From positions 9,680 to 23,040 of the forward strand of contig PKYM01000351.1 of NCBI GenBank assembly GCA_003132645.1: a DNA stretch of 13,361 nucleotides. Direction: 5' to 3'. This DNA is from Actinomycetota bacterium. GTDB taxonomy: Bacteria > Actinomycetota > Thermoleophilia > UBA2241. Below the pieces are notes generated by a model. The model saw only the letters and a program-made list of their open reading frames with translations, was not told where the DNA came from and ran no database searches. Positions 1 to 7,968 of the stretch are shown here, one piece after another. The first letter of the stretch is position 1; each line of letters begins with the position of its first letter. The position numbers and the translations under genes were made by a program.

Positions 1-650
1 ACGATGGTGCCGCGCTTCATGCCCGCGCCCGGGCGGCCGCCGAGGCGGCCGCCGACGAACACGGAGCCGGCGAGCATGCCGGCGCCGGCAAACTCGCCGG
101 TGTCGCCAAGCACCACGATGAGCCCGCGGCGCATGCGCGCCCCCACCTCTCGCCCGGCGTTTCCACCCACGATGATGGTCCCGCCACGGACGCCGCGAGG
201 CTCGCCCGAGTAGGCCGCGCCGGCGAAGTGACCGACGTCGCCCTGGACGACGATGCGGCCGCCCGACATGTGGGCGCCCACCCAGTCACCAGCGTTGCCC
301 TGCACGACGATCTCGCCGCCGGTCATGGACGCCCCCAGGTGCGGACCCACGTCACCGGCAACGGTGAGCCGCCCCATGGACATCCCCTGCCCAATCTTCT
401 TGACGGCCTTGAGATCGCCGCTCACGGTCACGTTATCCGCCCCGGCGCCCTCGACTTCGAAGAGGTCGCCAAGCGTCACTTTGCGACGCCCGTAGTAGAC
501 GGGCAGCGCGGCGATCTCCGTAGGCCCGAGGCCCACGAAGCGGTCCGGGCAGATGGAGTCTGCCTCCACCGGAATCGAGCTCGATTCCTTGCGCGCCAGC
601 GTCACGCCGGCGCCGTCGAGGACGAACGCCGCACATGCTATGCATCCCAT
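1..650 (-). CDS. fwdC: Formylmethanofuran dehydrogenase subunit C (partial, 3' end outside window)
   Basis: I translated this frame by hand; it is open from the ATG at 650 to the window edge (216 full codons). From about residue 75 onward it is a run of glycine-rich repeats of the G-x-x-x-G-x-x-M/G-x-G-G-x-I-x-V type (for example VGAHMSGGRIVVQGDVG at 124-140). This is the right-handed beta-helix shared by FwdC/FhcC and the C-terminal domain of glutamate synthase. The section before it (VYYGRRKVTLGDLFEVEG, 51-68) also fits FwdC. The subunit is a scaffold in the complex that interconverts CO2 and formylmethanofuran. The start is set by GGGAGGAGG eight bases upstream of the ATG. Compared from memory with archaeal FwdC there are about 15 extra N-terminal residues carrying Cys3 and Cys6. 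It is the last gene seen in the ten-gene run, 46 nt after ftr. The family call is firm; the true C-terminus is unknown. Confidence 0.93.
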   Translation of the reverse strand, partial: MGCIACAAFVLDGAGVTLARKESSSIPVEADSICPDRFVGLGPTEIAALPVYYGRRKVTLGDLFEVEGAGADNVTVSGDLKAVKKIGQGMSMGRLTVAGDVGPHLGASMTGGEIVVQGNAGDWVGAHMSGGRIVVQGDVGHFAGAAYSGEPRGVRGGTIIVGGNAGREVGARMRRGLIVVLGDTGEFAGAGMLAGSVFVGGRLGGRPGAGMKRGTI

Positions 651-696
651 CAGCGATGCCTCCTCCCGCGGGCCCGAGGAACGACCTGAGGCCTCC

Positions 697-1584
697 TCAT
701 GTGTTCACCAGCTCGCGCAGGGCGAAGCGGAACTGCCCCAGCGAGCCTCCGTAGTTGCCCGCCGAGATGCGTGTCACACCGGGCAGGCAAGCCGCGGCGA
801 TGCCCACGCTCATGGCTTCGGCGACCGCCGCTTCGCTCAGCCCGTCCACGACAATCTCTAGCACCGCGTTCTCTCCTTCTCCGAGGGCACTGTCCTCCTG
901 CCCGCGCAGGGTTGGACAATACGGGGTGTTGCTCGAGACATGCTGACCCTTGTATCGCGACGAGACCTTGCTGCCGCTGCGCACAACGCCGCCAGGGAAC
1001 GGCATGATGACGCCAGACACAGCGCGCATGGCGGCGACCGCCGCCTTCGCGGCAGCAAGCGCCGCGGTCAGGCTGTCCGCCATCATGAAGAAGTTGCCGC
1101 CGCCCACGCCCTGGACGACGCCGAAGCTCTCTTCGACGACGAACTCGCCGTCCATCACGGGGACGCGCCACAGACGCCGGCCGTCCAGCAACTTGCTGCG
1201 CTGGAAGCCGTCACCAAAGTAGCGGAGTTTGCCGCCGACCTTGACTGTCTCCTCCGCGGCGAGTCCATCGTAGCAGGCCGAGGTAGCCGTGGTCATCACG
1301 GCCTGGCCTACGCGTGCCAGCAGCTGGGCCTCCATGTTCTTGCGCGACGTCGTGAACACCAGTGCCGCCACTCCGGGGCGACCATCAAGCGTCTGCTCGC
1401 CGGGCGCCAGGTCGTTGGTGCCCGCTTCGCAACCGCAGCCGATGATCGAGGTCGCGAAGCCCGTTGCCGCCTCAGCAGCGGTACGCGCCCAGCCCAGGTC
1501 GTCGGCGGTGACGATCAGACGGGAACCCCACATCCCGAAGGCTTCGGCGAACGTGTCTTCTATCTCCACTCCGTTCATGCGCAT
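697..1584 (-). CDS. ftr: Formylmethanofuran:tetrahydromethanopterin N-formyltransferase
   Basis: A 295-residue protein, the usual length for Ftr (about 297). It transfers the formyl group between formylmethanofuran and N5 of H4MPT in the cytoplasm, without a cofactor. Family stretches recalled from archaeal Ftr are present: NGVEIEDTFAEAF (4-16), EAATGFATSIIG (38-49), FGDGF (123-127), GGNFFMMAD (162-170), MPFPGGVVRSGSKV (194-207) and ISAGNYGGSLG (273-283). In aerobic methylotrophs the homologue FhcD is a subunit of the Fhc complex, and the position directly before fwdC matches that gene order. The ATG at 1584 has AAGGAG ten bases upstream; a second ATG at 1578 would remove only two residues. 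It starts 6 nt after the DUF1464 stop. It is not methenyl-H4MPT cyclohydrolase, which I considered first. Confidence 0.96.
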   Translation of the reverse strand: MRMNGVEIEDTFAEAFGMWGSRLIVTADDLGWARTAAEAATGFATSIIGCGCEAGTNDLAPGEQTLDGRPGVAALVFTTSRKNMEAQLLARVGQAVMTTATSACYDGLAAEETVKVGGKLRYFGDGFQRSKLLDGRRLWRVPVMDGEFVVEESFGVVQGVGGGNFFMMADSLTAALAAAKAAVAAMRAVSGVIMPFPGGVVRSGSKVSSRYKGQHVSSNTPYCPTLRGQEDSALGEGENAVLEIVVDGLSEAAVAEAMSVGIAAACLPGVTRISAGNYGGSLGQFRFALRELVNT

Positions 1585-1590
1585 GAAGGG

Positions 1591-2721
1591 CTAGCTCCTT
1601 TCCCAGAAGGGGACCTGCGGACGACGTGGCAGCGGATGGCGACGGCGCAGAGACTCGGCCTCACTGACGAACAGGTGGTCCAGCACGCAGCCGCGCGCGC
1701 TGCGCAGACCCATGGCGTCCACGAGGTCGCTTAAACCGCGGTCACCGGCCAGTCCCTGGCCGACAAGGGCGGCCCCCTGCGCGGCCTCGCTGCAGACGCG
1801 CGCGTAGCCGCCGACCGCGTGCACCGGGGCGAACCGGCTCAACGCGTTGACGAGACGGCGGCGCAACTCGGGCACGTGGGCGAGGCGCCCCGACAGCAGA
1901 ATCTCGCGAGGCGCCTCGAGCAGGATCGACTCCGCGGCGACGCGCTTCGCCACATCTTCCAGCAACGCCGCAAGGGCGACCGCTGCGCGATGGTCGCTCG
2001 CCGCGGCGGCCACGAGGTCATCGGGTGAACAGCCCGGAGCGCCGGCGATCCACGCCGCGCCGCCGCTCGCCAGGATGTCCTTGGAGAAGTCCCTGAGCAG
2101 GTACGCAAGCTCGCCGTCCATGGCGCCCAACGCCCGAAACCCCATGGCGCCGCACGTGCCGCCCGAGCCGTCGACGATCGCGCCGCGCTCGACGGCAACG
2201 ACGGCCGTGAAGGCACCGCCAGCCTCGACGGACACGAACGACGTCTCGTCGTACGGCACATCCAGACGGCGCGCCTGATCCCACACGGCCAGGGCGACCG
2301 TGCAGAGCTTGTCGGCGGTGCCCATGTCGATCCGGTTGGCCTTGCGATGCTCCGGGACCGTCGTGAGCTGCAGCACGCCGGGCGCAATGCAGACCGGCAG
2401 ACCGCTCTCCTTGAGCGCCTCCAGCAGACGGCCCATGCCACCGACGATCGTCCCCCGCGACCCGTCTCCGGCGTCGGCCAACAACAGCAGGTCGAGCTCC
2501 TCCGGGCCGAGGTCGCGGACATCCGTCCAGGGCAGGCCATACCCCGACGGGCCGACGACGAGGTCCACGGGACCGGCGGCACGCAAGACCTCCACCAGCG
2601 ACTCGGGGGCGTCGCGCACGTCGGCCGTGAGATACGTCGCGTCGAGGAACACCTCGTCTCCGTCGCGGCCGCAGACGTCGAAGCTGACCGTCCCTGGGTC
2701 GATGCCGATGGCGCGCGTCAC
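1591..2721 (-). CDS. DUF1464 family protein, ASKHA (sugar/acyl kinase-like) fold
   Basis: A 376-residue protein. The N-terminus GIDPGTVSFDV (6-16) reads as the first phosphate loop of the acetate/sugar kinase-Hsc70-actin superfamily. A second glycine-rich segment (SVEAGGAFTAVVAVERGAIV, 164-183, then DGSGGTCGAMG) fits the second loop, and ILLSGRLAHVPELRRRL (274-290) fits the adenosine-binding region. I recognise it as DUF1464, known mainly from archaea and often labelled a predicted butyrate kinase; I know of no proven activity. Its GTG start overlaps the stop of the DHPS-like gene by four bases (GTGA, 2718-2721), so the two are probably translationally coupled. It sits inside an H4MPT biosynthesis and use operon, which suggests a step in cofactor synthesis rather than butyrate metabolism; that is inference. 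No membrane segment or signal peptide is apparent. Confidence 0.85.
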   Translation of the reverse strand: MTRAIGIDPGTVSFDVCGRDGDEVFLDATYLTADVRDAPESLVEVLRAAGPVDLVVGPSGYGLPWTDVRDLGPEELDLLLLADAGDGSRGTIVGGMGRLLEALKESGLPVCIAPGVLQLTTVPEHRKANRIDMGTADKLCTVALAVWDQARRLDVPYDETSFVSVEAGGAFTAVVAVERGAIVDGSGGTCGAMGFRALGAMDGELAYLLRDFSKDILASGGAAWIAGAPGCSPDDLVAAAASDHRAAVALAALLEDVAKRVAAESILLEAPREILLSGRLAHVPELRRRLVNALSRFAPVHAVGGYARVCSEAAQGAALVGQGLAGDRGLSDLVDAMGLRSARGCVLDHLFVSEAESLRRRHPLPRRPQVPFWERS

Positions 2722-4064
2722 GAGGGCTGCGCCCCTCCACCGGGCGTCACATCAAGATACCCCCAGCGCAGCGGCGATTCCTGCGTGTACTTCTTGCCGA
2801 GGCGCACCGCCAGAGCCGCTCGCTCGAGCTCGCAGCCAAGATAGAAGGCGTGGCCGGGATCCGAAACGTCCAAGTCCGCAAAGAGCGCACGGGGATCGCG
2901 CCCGCGCAGGAACGTGTCGCGGTTGAAGACGTAGACCCACTGACCGTCGGCGAAGATCCGGTAGTGCTTGTCGCGCACGCGCTGCTGCATGTCGCGCAGC
3001 TCCGTCTCCGAGTAGGTCTCAAACGGGATGTCCTTGAGCGCCACCAGGCCGTCGGCGAGGCCTTTGGGAAGCACTCTGTTCCGCAGCGCGTAGTGCATCA
3101 GCTTGCGGGCCAGGTCGAGCTCGCGCACGGCGCCGCGCGCCCAACTGATGACCTCCGTCGTGAGCACGTAGTCGATCCCCAACTCGGCGATGATGCCGGC
3201 CATCACCGCGTTGATGCCGACGCTGTCGGCGTCGGTGAGCTCCGTGAGGTTGCCAACACCCATGAGTATCTCGGCGTCGGGATGCCGCCGGCGCGTCTCG
3301 CAGTACCGCTCGAGGGAGGCGGTAAAGCCAAAGCTGAGCGGATCGAGAATGGGATCGATGACATACGAGGCGCCCAGAGCGTCCACTTTGGCCACGTTGC
3401 GCTCCAGAGACTCGAGACCCTCTCCGAAGTCGGGGATCACCACGACCTTGCAGCGCAGGTGCCTCACGAGCTCCATGTTCTGCGTGTTCACGCTAAGCAG
3501 GAGGTCGACCCCCGCCTCGTCAGCTTCGCGGATAGTCTGCGGGTGAAACGTATCGATGCTGGCCGTAAAGCCGCGCTCCTTGAGCCCCGCGACCACCTCG
3601 CCGACGCCCGGGAACGCCTCCATCGGCGGGCAGCCAAGGTCGATAATGTCGGCGCCGCTGGAGTGGAAGTACTCGGCCTCCGTGAGGATGTCAGTAAAGG
3701 GCATCCGGTACGCCTCGACGATCTCGGCGAGTATCTTCGTGTGATACTCGCCGTACCCCTCGAGGTCGAGCTTCTGCCCAAAGAACGCGGGCAGATCCTT
3801 GAGGTCCCTGGGACCGCGGACCGCCGGAACACCGACCCTGGCCTCGATCGTGGCGAGGTCGCCCCTGCAGAGTCCGGGGATCATGACCTGACGACACCCG
3901 CAGTCCTCAGGCAGGCGCCGGGCGATCCACTCTGTGCGCATGAGCGCCGCCACAGAGCCGCCCAGAACCGCGACGTCATACTCGAAGTCCAGCTCGAGCT
4001 TGTCGAGGGTCTTGCGCAGCGCGTCGGCGGCGAGCCTGCCGGTCACGAACAGAGTATCGGCCAC
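2718..4064 (-). CDS. Dihydropteroate synthase-like protein (DUF6513/TIGR00284 type)
   Basis: A 448-residue protein from the GTG at 4064, which has GGGGAAGG upstream; a GTG at 4094 would overlap mptA and lacks such a site. An N-terminal domain (about 1-115, DUF6513-like) is followed by a dihydropteroate synthase-like TIM barrel (about 120-320). The barrel has SSGADIIDLGCPP (135-147), TASIDTFHP (167-175), MGVGNLTELT (268-277) and GINAVMAG (283-290). A C-terminal domain (about 345-440), which I take to be DUF4346-like, completes it. True DHPS joins hydroxymethyl-dihydropterin diphosphate to p-aminobenzoate. In an H4MPT maker the acceptor would be the ribofuranosylaminobenzene phosphate made by MptG, whose gene is also in this window. 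That assignment is inference; this archaeal/methylotroph branch is not, to my knowledge, firmly characterised. It starts 14 nt after mptA and overlaps the DUF1464 gene by 4 nt. Confidence 0.88.
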   Translation of the reverse strand: MADTLFVTGRLAADALRKTLDKLELDFEYDVAVLGGSVAALMRTEWIARRLPEDCGCRQVMIPGLCRGDLATIEARVGVPAVRGPRDLKDLPAFFGQKLDLEGYGEYHTKILAEIVEAYRMPFTDILTEAEYFHSSGADIIDLGCPPMEAFPGVGEVVAGLKERGFTASIDTFHPQTIREADEAGVDLLLSVNTQNMELVRHLRCKVVVIPDFGEGLESLERNVAKVDALGASYVIDPILDPLSFGFTASLERYCETRRRHPDAEILMGVGNLTELTDADSVGINAVMAGIIAELGIDYVLTTEVISWARGAVRELDLARKLMHYALRNRVLPKGLADGLVALKDIPFETYSETELRDMQQRVRDKHYRIFADGQWVYVFNRDTFLRGRDPRALFADLDVSDPGHAFYLGCELERAALAVRLGKKYTQESPLRWGYLDVTPGGGAQPS

Positions 4065-4078
4065 GGTGGCGCCTTCCC

Positions 4079-5056
4079 CTATCCCGCGAGCCACTCGCCC
4101 AAGGCGGTGTGCCGCGCAGCGAACGCCTCGCCGGCGAGCTCGGGACGGATCTCCGCCATGATGCCATGACGCTCGGCGAAGGCATTATGCTCATGGATGC
4201 CCTCGAAGTTCTCCTGACGGGCGAGGACGAAGGAGTCGTCCGAGAGGTCGGGATAGGCCTCGACGACCCGGCGCAGCATCTCGCGCACCACGTCCTCAAC
4301 GAACCGCGGGTTGCGATGCGCCTTGTCGACGACGTACAGCTCGTCCGGGCGCTTGAGCAGCTCGTAGATCTCGGAGCTCATCGATCGTTCGACGATATCC
4401 ACGAGATCCTCGGCGCCCAAGCGGCGCTCCGAGCCGATCAGCAACGTGCCTTTGCCGCGTTGGTTGTGCGAGGCGATGGGCAACAGACTCAGGATACGCC
4501 CAGCCTCCTCTTCGCTGTAACCGTTCTCGCAGAGGCGCTCCAGAGACTGACCACGCACCATATCCTGGGCGCAGGGGCATACCGTGAGACCGTTCACCTC
4601 GACGCCGACCAGGAGACGAGTCCGGGTGCGCGTAGCCGCCGCGATGCCCACCAGAGTGTAGAGCTGTTCGGTGGGTCGGTGGGTGACCGGAGTCTCCTTC
4701 GTGATCGGCGACTGCGCTTTGATGTGGACCTCGGCGCGCAAGGCCTCCTGGGTCTCGACTACCCTCTCGGCCATGCGTTTCGCGAGCGACTCGATGTCAG
4801 CGAACGGCCTGCGCGTCAAGCCCTCGCCAAGATCCTCGACGACCTCGCTGAAGCGTGACATGTGGACGCCGGCCCGCTCGGGGCTGAGATCGGCGAAGAG
4901 GTCGAGCGTCGCGTAGAACAGCTCGGCCTTGTCTCCGTCCTTGATCGAGATGATGCGGCGTAGATTGGTCACGCCGGCGCGGCTCAGCGCCACGGGCACG
5001 GCCGGCCGCTCCTGCTGCGTGTCGCGCTGCACGCGGCATCCTGGGTCCTCTGGCAT
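4079..5056 (-). CDS. mptA: GTP cyclohydrolase of the MptA/FolE2 (type IB) family
   Basis: A 325-residue protein of the metal-dependent type IB cyclohydrolase family, which opens GTP to start pterin synthesis. FolE2 gives dihydroneopterin triphosphate, while archaeal MptA gives the 2',3'-cyclic phosphate; sequence alone does not separate them, so the H4MPT context decides the symbol. Visible landmarks are GVHMSRFSEVVE (63-74), VNGLTVCPCAQDM (154-166) with the putative metal/active-site Cys160, ASHNQRGKGTL (195-205) and EGIHEHNAFAER (285-296) with His288 and His290. The ATG at 5056 has GGAGGA a few bases upstream and lies 12 nt after fwdA. The next step in archaea, the cyclic phosphodiesterase MptB, was not found here. 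Family certain; exact product less so. Confidence 0.93.
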   Translation of the reverse strand: MPEDPGCRVQRDTQQERPAVPVALSRAGVTNLRRIISIKDGDKAELFYATLDLFADLSPERAGVHMSRFSEVVEDLGEGLTRRPFADIESLAKRMAERVVETQEALRAEVHIKAQSPITKETPVTHRPTEQLYTLVGIAAATRTRTRLLVGVEVNGLTVCPCAQDMVRGQSLERLCENGYSEEEAGRILSLLPIASHNQRGKGTLLIGSERRLGAEDLVDIVERSMSSEIYELLKRPDELYVVDKAHRNPRFVEDVVREMLRRVVEAYPDLSDDSFVLARQENFEGIHEHNAFAERHGIMAEIRPELAGEAFAARHTALGEWLAG

Positions 5057-5068
5057 ACGCAGTCCTCC

Positions 5069-6703
5069 TCAGCCGCAGGCGACGATCTCGGTGGCGGCCC
5101 CGTGCCCGGCGAGCACGGAGTAGTTGTCGAACGAGACCGTGTACGCCTTTTTGAAATACTCGCGGAGCTCGGCCTCGATGCCCATGTCGTACTCCGGTGC
5201 CACCGAGAACGTGCGTCCGGTGACATCCGCGACGACGGCGCCGTCACGGGCCACGAGCTCGCCGCCCTTGTAGACGTACCGCGGGTGCGCGAACATCGCC
5301 TCCTTGTCGGCGCACTCCTCGTACACGGCGATGTCGCCGTCGGCGCCCACGCCCAAGTGGCCCTTGTGCTCGAGGCCGAGCGCCCGCGCGGGACCGGCGC
5401 GACTGATGACGGCGATCTCGCCGAGCGAGTACTCGCGGTCCAGCTCCGGGAGCAGGGCTCCTCTGCGCGCCCGTGGGTGCAGGCTATCGAACATCTCCCG
5501 CCTATAGTCACGGTCCATGAGCAGCCTGATGACCTGCGGGTAGCTCGTGAAGGGACCAGCGTTCGGATGATCGGTGCTCAGGAAGACCCGCCACGGATCG
5601 TCGATGAGCAGGAAGAGTTCCATGCCGGTGAGCCACATCGTCCCGTTGATGGGGTTGCTGGGCTTGTAGGTGATCGGCACGATCCCTCCGCCCGATTCGC
5701 CTTCCACGTCATCGTTGATCCACTTGTGGCCGGTCGTCCGATGGAGGCCGTACTGAAGAGGGCCGTCACAGGTCATCGTCGTGGCATCTCCGAAGATCAC
5801 CTGCCCGATGTCCACGGTGAGTCCGGCGCTGGCGTTGACCGCCGCCGCGACGGCGGTTGCCTCCGACCTGTGCACGTGGCCACGCCCCGCCCCGTAGCTC
5901 AGGAACTGAAGATGGCACAGGTGCGCGCGATGGCCGTCGAGGGCAGCGATCATCTCGACGGTCGTGCGGGCGCTCGTGTGCCGACCCAGGTTGATGCCGT
6001 GAATATGGACCGCGTGCGGCAGGCCGAGACCGTCGGCGATCGAGGCCAAGGTCTGCACGATCTGCCGCGGGGTGACCCCGTAGCCGATCACCCCGTCGTC
6101 GAGCTCGGCGACGTTCTTGCCCCACTTCCAGTTCTCGACGCCGCCGGGGTTCACGATCTTGATCGCGTAGCCCCGGCTGGCCCTAAGGAGCCAGGCCACG
6201 TAGTCGCGCGCCTTCTCGGGCTGCTTGTCGGCGATGCACTGCATGACGAAGTGGTTGTTGCCCATAACGATGAAGGCGCCCTTGTCGAGGTTGGGCACAT
6301 CCTCGAGCTCCTCGTGGGTATGCCGGACCACCAGGGGCGCGGCGGAGGCCTGCATCACCGTGGTGTAGCCGAGCTCGGAGTAGAGATAGCCCGTGAGGTA
6401 GGTGGAGGGGACGGTCCCCCCCGCTCCCGCGCGCAGGTTTCCCGAGCGCGCGCGCTCGTGCCCGCGGTGATCCTCCGGCCGCAGCTTGCGCCCCGAGTTC
6501 ACCTCGCTGCCGACGATGTGCGCGTGGATGTCCACGCCGCCGGGCATGACTACGAGGCCGGCGGCATCGACGGTCTGCGCGGCCTCCCGGTCTGCGTCCT
6601 CGGGCGCGACGACGCGGCCGTCCTTCACCCAGATGTCGCCGACCTCGCCGTCCTTGCCGTTCCGCGGGTCGTAGATGCGCCCGCCCAGGATGCCCAGAAT
6701 CAT
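5069..6703 (-). CDS. fwdA: Formylmethanofuran dehydrogenase subunit A (amidohydrolase)
   Basis: A 544-residue amidohydrolase-fold subunit, close to the family's usual 550-570. In archaeal Fwd this subunit condenses formate, made from CO2 at the FwdB site and passed through an internal channel, with the amine of methanofuran; in methylotroph FhcA it runs as a hydrolase. The binuclear metal site looks intact: His60 and His62 in GGVDIHAHI, Lys182 in AIKIVNPGG as the expected carboxylated lysine, histidines in VHIHGINLG (232-240) and HLCHLQF (261-267), and Asp378 in STDHPN. Other FwdA stretches are VMGNNHFVM (146-154) and VENWKWGKN (189-197). Its ATG overlaps the fwdB stop (ATGA, 6700-6703), which supports coupled synthesis of A and B. 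No truncation or frameshift was seen. Confidence 0.97.
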   Translation of the reverse strand: MILGILGGRIYDPRNGKDGEVGDIWVKDGRVVAPEDADREAAQTVDAAGLVVMPGGVDIHAHIVGSEVNSGRKLRPEDHRGHERARSGNLRAGAGGTVPSTYLTGYLYSELGYTTVMQASAAPLVVRHTHEELEDVPNLDKGAFIVMGNNHFVMQCIADKQPEKARDYVAWLLRASRGYAIKIVNPGGVENWKWGKNVAELDDGVIGYGVTPRQIVQTLASIADGLGLPHAVHIHGINLGRHTSARTTVEMIAALDGHRAHLCHLQFLSYGAGRGHVHRSEATAVAAAVNASAGLTVDIGQVIFGDATTMTCDGPLQYGLHRTTGHKWINDDVEGESGGGIVPITYKPSNPINGTMWLTGMELFLLIDDPWRVFLSTDHPNAGPFTSYPQVIRLLMDRDYRREMFDSLHPRARRGALLPELDREYSLGEIAVISRAGPARALGLEHKGHLGVGADGDIAVYEECADKEAMFAHPRYVYKGGELVARDGAVVADVTGRTFSVAPEYDMGIEAELREYFKKAYTVSFDNYSVLAGHGAATEIVACG

Positions 6704-7968
6704 GCCACCGCCTCGATGATCCGATCGAGGATCTCCTCGTCGGTGACGCGTCCCGTCGAGATGACACTCTTGAGAGGGATGGGAACGTTGTCCATGCGGT
6801 AGGCGGTGCCGGCCGCGTCGACGCCGTAGGCCGCCGTCGGGAACAGGACGTGGGCGTGGGACGCCACCACGCTCGGCCCGTGGTCCAAGACGATCGTGGG
6901 AATGCGCTCGAGATGGGCGGCGGCGGCGGCTGGGAAGTGCGCCCCGGGGTCCGAGGCAATGATCACGGCGGCGTCCGCGGCGCGCCGCGCCAGCATGTCC
7001 ACCGCCGAGAACTCACCTGGGCTGAACTGCGGGTAGCCGCGCGCGAAGCTGACCGCGAAAGGATAGCCGGTGGTCCAGCTCAGCACCTGGTCGGCGCCGG
7101 TCACGTTGCCGTGTCCGCGCATGGGGATCACGGAGAACTTGGCGAACTCGTTGAGCTCCGCGACGAGCGTGAAGAGCTCCGCCACGTTGAGCTGGCGCGC
7201 GGACGCCATCGTGAGGCCCATGCCCATGAACGCCACGCCGTAGCGACACGACTTCATGCGCTCAACGAGCTCCTTAAGCTCTGTCACAGGCACGCCGCCG
7301 ACGATGTCGACTGACGGCTCCAGCCCCTTGACCAGCAGCCGCAGCGTCGTCAGCACCTCGAAGTCCGTGCCGATGTCCACCTGCAGGAAGTGGTCGGCCT
7401 TCTTCGAGCTGCCCGTGGGTCGCACGTCGACCACATAGACGGTCCGGTCGGCGCGGCCGTTGGGGGTGAGGGCGCCCTTCGCGGTGAGAGAGAAGCGCGG
7501 GAAGTGACGCAGGTGCGAAGCGTCCGGGTTGCAACCCCAGAACACCAGCAGGTCAGCGCGGTCGCGCACCTCGCCGAGCGTGCAGGTGGGCTCGCCCACG
7601 GCTTGCATGGCCAAGCCGGTAGGACCGTGACAGACGGACGACGTGGAGTCGATCACGGCGCCGATACGGTCGGCCAGCGCGACCGCCTTGCGCTGCGCCT
7701 CGCTGGCCGAAGAGCTGAGACCGTAGATCAGTGGGCTGTCGGATGCCGAGAGGATCGCGGCTGCCTCGGCCACTGCCTCCTCCCACTCCACCTCCCGGCC
7801 GTCGACCAGTGGCTGGCGTGGACGCGGGTCGTAGTCCATGAAGATGCCCTGCCCGCTCGAACAGGCGAGGCGCACCTTGCGGATCTCCGTGCCCTCCGCC
7901 TCGACCGTGAGATCGTCGCAGAGGCACCCGCAGAACGTGCAGGTGACGTGCTCGACCACCGTGCTCAT
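6700..7968 (-). CDS. fwdB: Formylmethanofuran dehydrogenase subunit B (metal-pterin catalytic subunit)
   Basis: A 422-residue protein homologous to the large subunit of molybdenum/tungsten formate dehydrogenases, where CO2 is reduced to formate in the Fwd complex. The N-terminal [4Fe-4S] signature is complete: CTFCGCLCDD (10-19) plus Cys36 in LACSSG. Cys113 in SSVCHGPTG lies where archaeal FwdB has the cysteine or selenocysteine that ligates tungsten or molybdenum. The next segment, GEPTCTLGEVRDRADLLVFW (125-144), also follows archaeal FwdB closely. Methylotroph FhcB is reported to have lost the cluster and metal-pterin ligands, so this protein is predicted to be a real dehydrogenase; whether it uses W or Mo cannot be read from sequence. 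It overlaps both fwdD (7965-7968) and fwdA (6700-6703) by an ATGA. Confidence 0.96.
   Translation of the reverse strand: MSTVVEHVTCTFCGCLCDDLTVEAEGTEIRKVRLACSSGQGIFMDYDPRPRQPLVDGREVEWEEAVAEAAAILSASDSPLIYGLSSSASEAQRKAVALADRIGAVIDSTSSVCHGPTGLAMQAVGEPTCTLGEVRDRADLLVFWGCNPDASHLRHFPRFSLTAKGALTPNGRADRTVYVVDVRPTGSSKKADHFLQVDIGTDFEVLTTLRLLVKGLEPSVDIVGGVPVTELKELVERMKSCRYGVAFMGMGLTMASARQLNVAELFTLVAELNEFAKFSVIPMRGHGNVTGADQVLSWTTGYPFAVSFARGYPQFSPGEFSAVDMLARRAADAAVIIASDPGAHFPAAAAAHLERIPTIVLDHGPSVVASHAHVLFPTAAYGVDAAGTAYRMDNVPIPLKSVISTGRVTDEEILDRIIEAVA

Noticed and set aside
697..1584. Methenyl-H4MPT cyclohydrolase (Mch)
   Set aside because: My first label from context. Comparison with remembered Mch and Ftr sequences shows Ftr motifs from the N-terminus (NGVEIEDTFAEAF) to the C-terminus (SAGNYGG), and none of the Mch pattern. 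No Mch is in the window.
2850..4169. 439-residue open frame on the plus strand
   Set aside because: Antisense to the DHPS-like gene, no family signature; a codon-bias shadow.
5069..6703. Dihydropyrimidinase/hydantoinase or dihydroorotase
   Set aside because: The fold is the same amidohydrolase type, but length, the VENWKWGKN and STDHPN segments and the fwdB neighbour identify FwdA.
5102..6802. 566-residue open frame on the plus strand
   Set aside because: It lies antisense to fwdA, has no recognisable domain and an Arg/Val/Asp/His-rich composition typical of shadows in GC-rich DNA.
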